Source: Nostoc sp. FACHB-280 (lineage in GTDB: Bacteria; Cyanobacteriota; Cyanobacteriia; Cyanobacteriales; Nostocaceae). From it: DNA of 44,051 nucleotides. A program made the position numbers and the translations under genes. The notes beneath the pieces were generated by a model that had not been told where the DNA came from, made no database searches, and saw only the letters and a list, made by a program, of their open reading frames with translations. Location of the stretch: NCBI RefSeq assembly GCF_014697615.1, contig NZ_JACJSD010000053.1:1-44051 (forward strand). Direction: 5' to 3'. Shown in pieces: positions 42,334 through 44,051 of the stretch (position 1 is the stretch's first letter; each line of letters starts with the position of its first letter).

Positions 42334-43485
42334 ATGAAATATGTTGACGAATTTCGGGAACCCGAAAAAGCCCACGCCCTACAAAAAGAAATAGTAAAAA
42401 TTAGCCGCCAAATAGAGAAACATATCAAAATTATGGAAATCTGTGGCGGACATACTCACTCTATTTTTAAATACGGTATTGAAGCAATACTGCCCGACAA
42501 TATTGAATTAATACATGGGCCTGGTTGTCCAGTCTGTGTCATGCCAAGGGGAAGGTTAGATGATGCGATCGCTATCTCCCAACATCCTAACGTCATCCTT
42601 GCCACCTTTGGCGACACCATGCGCGTTCCTGGTTCTAAAGACAGCCTCCTACAAGCCAAAGCCAAAGGCGCAGATATCCGTATGGTGTACTCACCCTTAG
42701 ATAGCTTACAGCTCGCCAAAGATAACCCCAACAAAGAAGTAGTCTTCTTCGCCCTCGGCTTTGAAACCACAGTCCCCAGCACAGCTTTTACCATCCTCCA
42801 AGCAGACGCAGAAAACATACATAACTTTAGTATGTTTTGCAACCATGTATTAGTTATTCCCGCCCTCAAAGCACTATTAGATAACCCTGATTTACAACTA
42901 GATGGATTTGTCGGCCCTGGTCATGTCAGTATGGTAATTGGTACTGACCCCTATCAATTTATTGCCCAACAATATCATAAACCAATAGTTGTTTCTGGCT
43001 TTGAACCATTAGACATTCTCCAATCAGTTTGGATGCTATTAAAACAGCTAGTAGAAAATCGTTATGAAGTCGAAAACCAATATAACCGACTTGTCGAAAA
43101 AGCTGGAAATCAAATAGCACTAAAAGCGATGAATCAAGTTTTTGCTGTACGCGAAACTTTTGAATGGCGTGGTTTAGGAGAACTACCAAATTCCGGCTTA
43201 AAAATTCGTCCTGAATATAGCCAATTTGATGCTGAAGTCAAATTTACCATCCCAAATCAAAAAGTCGCTGACCATAAAGCTTGTAAATGTGGTGAAATTC
43301 TCAAAGGAGTTTTAAAACCGTGGGAATGTAAAGTATTTGGTACAGCCTGCACCCCAGAAACACCAATAGGTACTTGCATGGTTTCCTCGGAAGGTGCTTG
43401 TGCAGCTTATTACAAATACGGACGCTTCTCCAATTTCACGCAAAAAATAGCTGCTGAAAAACAAACTGCAACCCTAACTTCATAA
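42334..43485 (+). CDS. hypD: Hydrogenase maturation protein HypD
   Basis: The scaffold on which the Fe(CN)2CO group of [NiFe]-hydrogenase is assembled, together with HypC and HypE. It is 383 residues, full length. The catalytic motifs are present: MEICGGHTHSIFKYGI (essential Cys), HGPGCPVCVMPRG, FALGFETTVPSTA and GFVGPGHVSMVIG. The [4Fe-4S]-binding C-terminal cysteines lie in CKCGEILKG, WECKVFGTACTPETPIGTCMVSSEGACAAYY. No residues appear missing. The small tautomerase-like gene follows 65 bp downstream, as in the Nostoc extended hyp operon. Confidence 0.96.
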   Translation: MKYVDEFREPEKAHALQKEIVKISRQIEKHIKIMEICGGHTHSIFKYGIEAILPDNIELIHGPGCPVCVMPRGRLDDAIAISQHPNVILATFGDTMRVPGSKDSLLQAKAKGADIRMVYSPLDSLQLAKDNPNKEVVFFALGFETTVPSTAFTILQADAENIHNFSMFCNHVLVIPALKALLDNPDLQLDGFVGPGHVSMVIGTDPYQFIAQQYHKPIVVSGFEPLDILQSVWMLLKQLVENRYEVENQYNRLVEKAGNQIALKAMNQVFAVRETFEWRGLGELPNSGLKIRPEYSQFDAEVKFTIPNQKVADHKACKCGEILKGVLKPWECKVFGTACTPETPIGTCMVSSEGACAAYYKYGRFSNFTQKIAAEKQTATLTS

Positions 43486-43550
43486 CCTAAGATTAAAGTA
43501 AGCAATCCGAACGCTACAACACAACAATTTTAGGATTGGAGTACAAAATT

Positions 43551-43766
43551 ATGCCTTTTGTTACAGTCAAAATTGCCCGTGGTCATTCCATCGAAAAAAA
43601 ACGGCATCTAGTCGAAGCTATTACTAACGCCCTAGTCACATCTTTAGATACCAAGCCAGAATGGATAACTATTCACATTGATGAATTTGAACGTGAAAAT
43701 TGGGCTGTTAATGGTATCTTACACTGCGATCGCCATCGTGGTAGACATGACGAAACAGGCAGATAA
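43551..43766 (+). CDS. 4-oxalocrotonate tautomerase-like protein
   Basis: A 71-residue member of the tautomerase superfamily. Translation from ATG 43551 gives MPFVTVKIARGHSIEKKRHLV (first 20 shown in part); after Met removal Pro1 would be the catalytic base, as in 4-OT. The upstream in-frame TTG at 43536 would bury the proline and is rejected. EAITNAL, the VTVxIxE-like strand (WITIHIDEFERENWAVNG) and the usual hexamer-forming length fit. To my knowledge the same gene lies between hypD and hypE in Nostoc PCC 7120. Its role in hydrogenase maturation is unknown. Confidence 0.85.
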   Translation: MPFVTVKIARGHSIEKKRHLVEAITNALVTSLDTKPEWITIHIDEFERENWAVNGILHCDRHRGRHDETGR

Positions 43767-43775
43767 AACTAGTTA

Positions 43776-43876
43776 GAAGGCAGGAGGCAGGAGTCAGGAA
43801 TTAGTAGATATTAATAGTTATTTAATAAACAACTTTTTATCTCTATCACCTGTAACCTGTCCCCTATCCCCTACTA
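43776..43876. repeat. STRRs after the tautomerase gene
   Basis: GGCAGGA/GTCAGGA units at about 43781-43800, and CCTGTAA/CCTGTCC/CCTATCC heptamers at about 43847-43874. They are of the same kinds as elsewhere in the window. Confidence 0.7.
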
Positions 43877-43909
43877 AACATCTTTATCATAAATTATTTT
43901 AATAAATTC

Positions 43910-44051
43910 TATAGCGTTTTCCAGTCTAATGAGATACAGTAATTAGATAAGATATAGATTATGAGAAGATATAAATGAAAGCATACTCACTTGACTTTCG
44001 GCAGAAAATAATTGATGCGTACTTAGAGGGTGGGATCTCACAAAGACAGTT
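43910..44051 (+). mobile_element. Left end of an IS630-type insertion sequence (cut by window edge)
   Basis: TATAGCGTTTTCCAGTC at about 43910 resembles the terminal repeat of cyanobacterial IS630 elements, and a transposase reading frame starts 65 bp further in. The right end lies outside the window, so TIRs and a TA target duplication cannot be checked. Confidence 0.55.
43975..44051 (+). CDS. IS630-family transposase, N-terminal fragment
   Basis: ATG 43975 gives MKAYSLDFRQKIIDAYLEGG then ISQRQ up to the window end. This is the N-terminal helix-turn-helix of IS630/Tc1-type transposases (usual start MKAYSxDLRxKI). The catalytic DDE domain is beyond the window, so intactness is unknown. It lies 208 bp after the tautomerase gene, where hypE follows in the related Nostoc operon. 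Confidence 0.8.
   Translation, partial: MKAYSLDFRQKIIDAYLEGGISQRQ

Overview
The window reads as chromosome of a filamentous, probably heterocystous cyanobacterium (Nostoc/Anabaena type). The evidence is: many HIP1 octamers (GCGATCGC); photosynthesis genes (psbU, a btpA-like gene); genes for cyanobacterium-restricted families (a DUF3120 membrane protein, a PDZ/radical-SAM DUF512 protein); gaps packed with 7-9 bp tandem repeats (STRRs) typical of these genomes; and a hydrogenase-maturation cluster in the order known from Nostoc (NHL protein, hypF, hypC, hypD, small tautomerase). No tRNA, rRNA or CRISPR array was recognised.

Layout. 1-3.6 kb is an accessory islet. A one-chain restriction-modification fusion and a VapBC-like toxin-antitoxin pair lie between two imperfect direct repeats of about 0.2 kb. 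The left repeat holds a dead copy of the toxin 3' end, with a second, antisense PIN-toxin remnant beside it. 3.6-8.9 kb carries an aldo/keto reductase, two Uma2-family genes, a DEAD-box RNA helicase and rimO. 8.9-9.57 kb is a gene-free stretch whose second half folds, by eye, into a multi-hairpin RNA closed by a long-range helix; it precedes btpA. 9.6-14.4 kb has btpA, a VKOR-thioredoxin fusion and a CHASE2-PAS-GGDEF diguanylate cyclase. 15-20 kb, mostly minus strand, has nadB, psbU, a SnoaL-like protein and DUF3120. 20-26 kb has uppP, the PDZ/radical-SAM gene, a MITE-like element and a secreted family-10-like glycosyl hydrolase.

26-34 kb is a signalling cluster: a 1690-residue CBS/multi-PAS histidine kinase, a receiver-EAL regulator 13 bp downstream, and a receiver-histidine kinase hybrid. 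Together with the CHASE2-GGDEF protein this suggests cyclic-di-GMP control. 34.1-36.4 kb encodes an HTH-NACHT NTPase, a candidate antiphage/conflict protein. 36.8-43.8 kb holds a lipoprotein sugar dehydrogenase-like protein, an NHL beta-propeller, hypF, hypC, hypD and a 4-oxalocrotonate-tautomerase-like gene. An IS630-type transposase begins at the right edge, where hypE would be expected.

Dispersed repeats are a theme of the window. They fill the gaps of the hyp cluster, have entered hypF in frame (about 50 extra residues), and have become the C-terminus of one histidine kinase. All function calls come from motif recognition by eye; no database or folding program was run.
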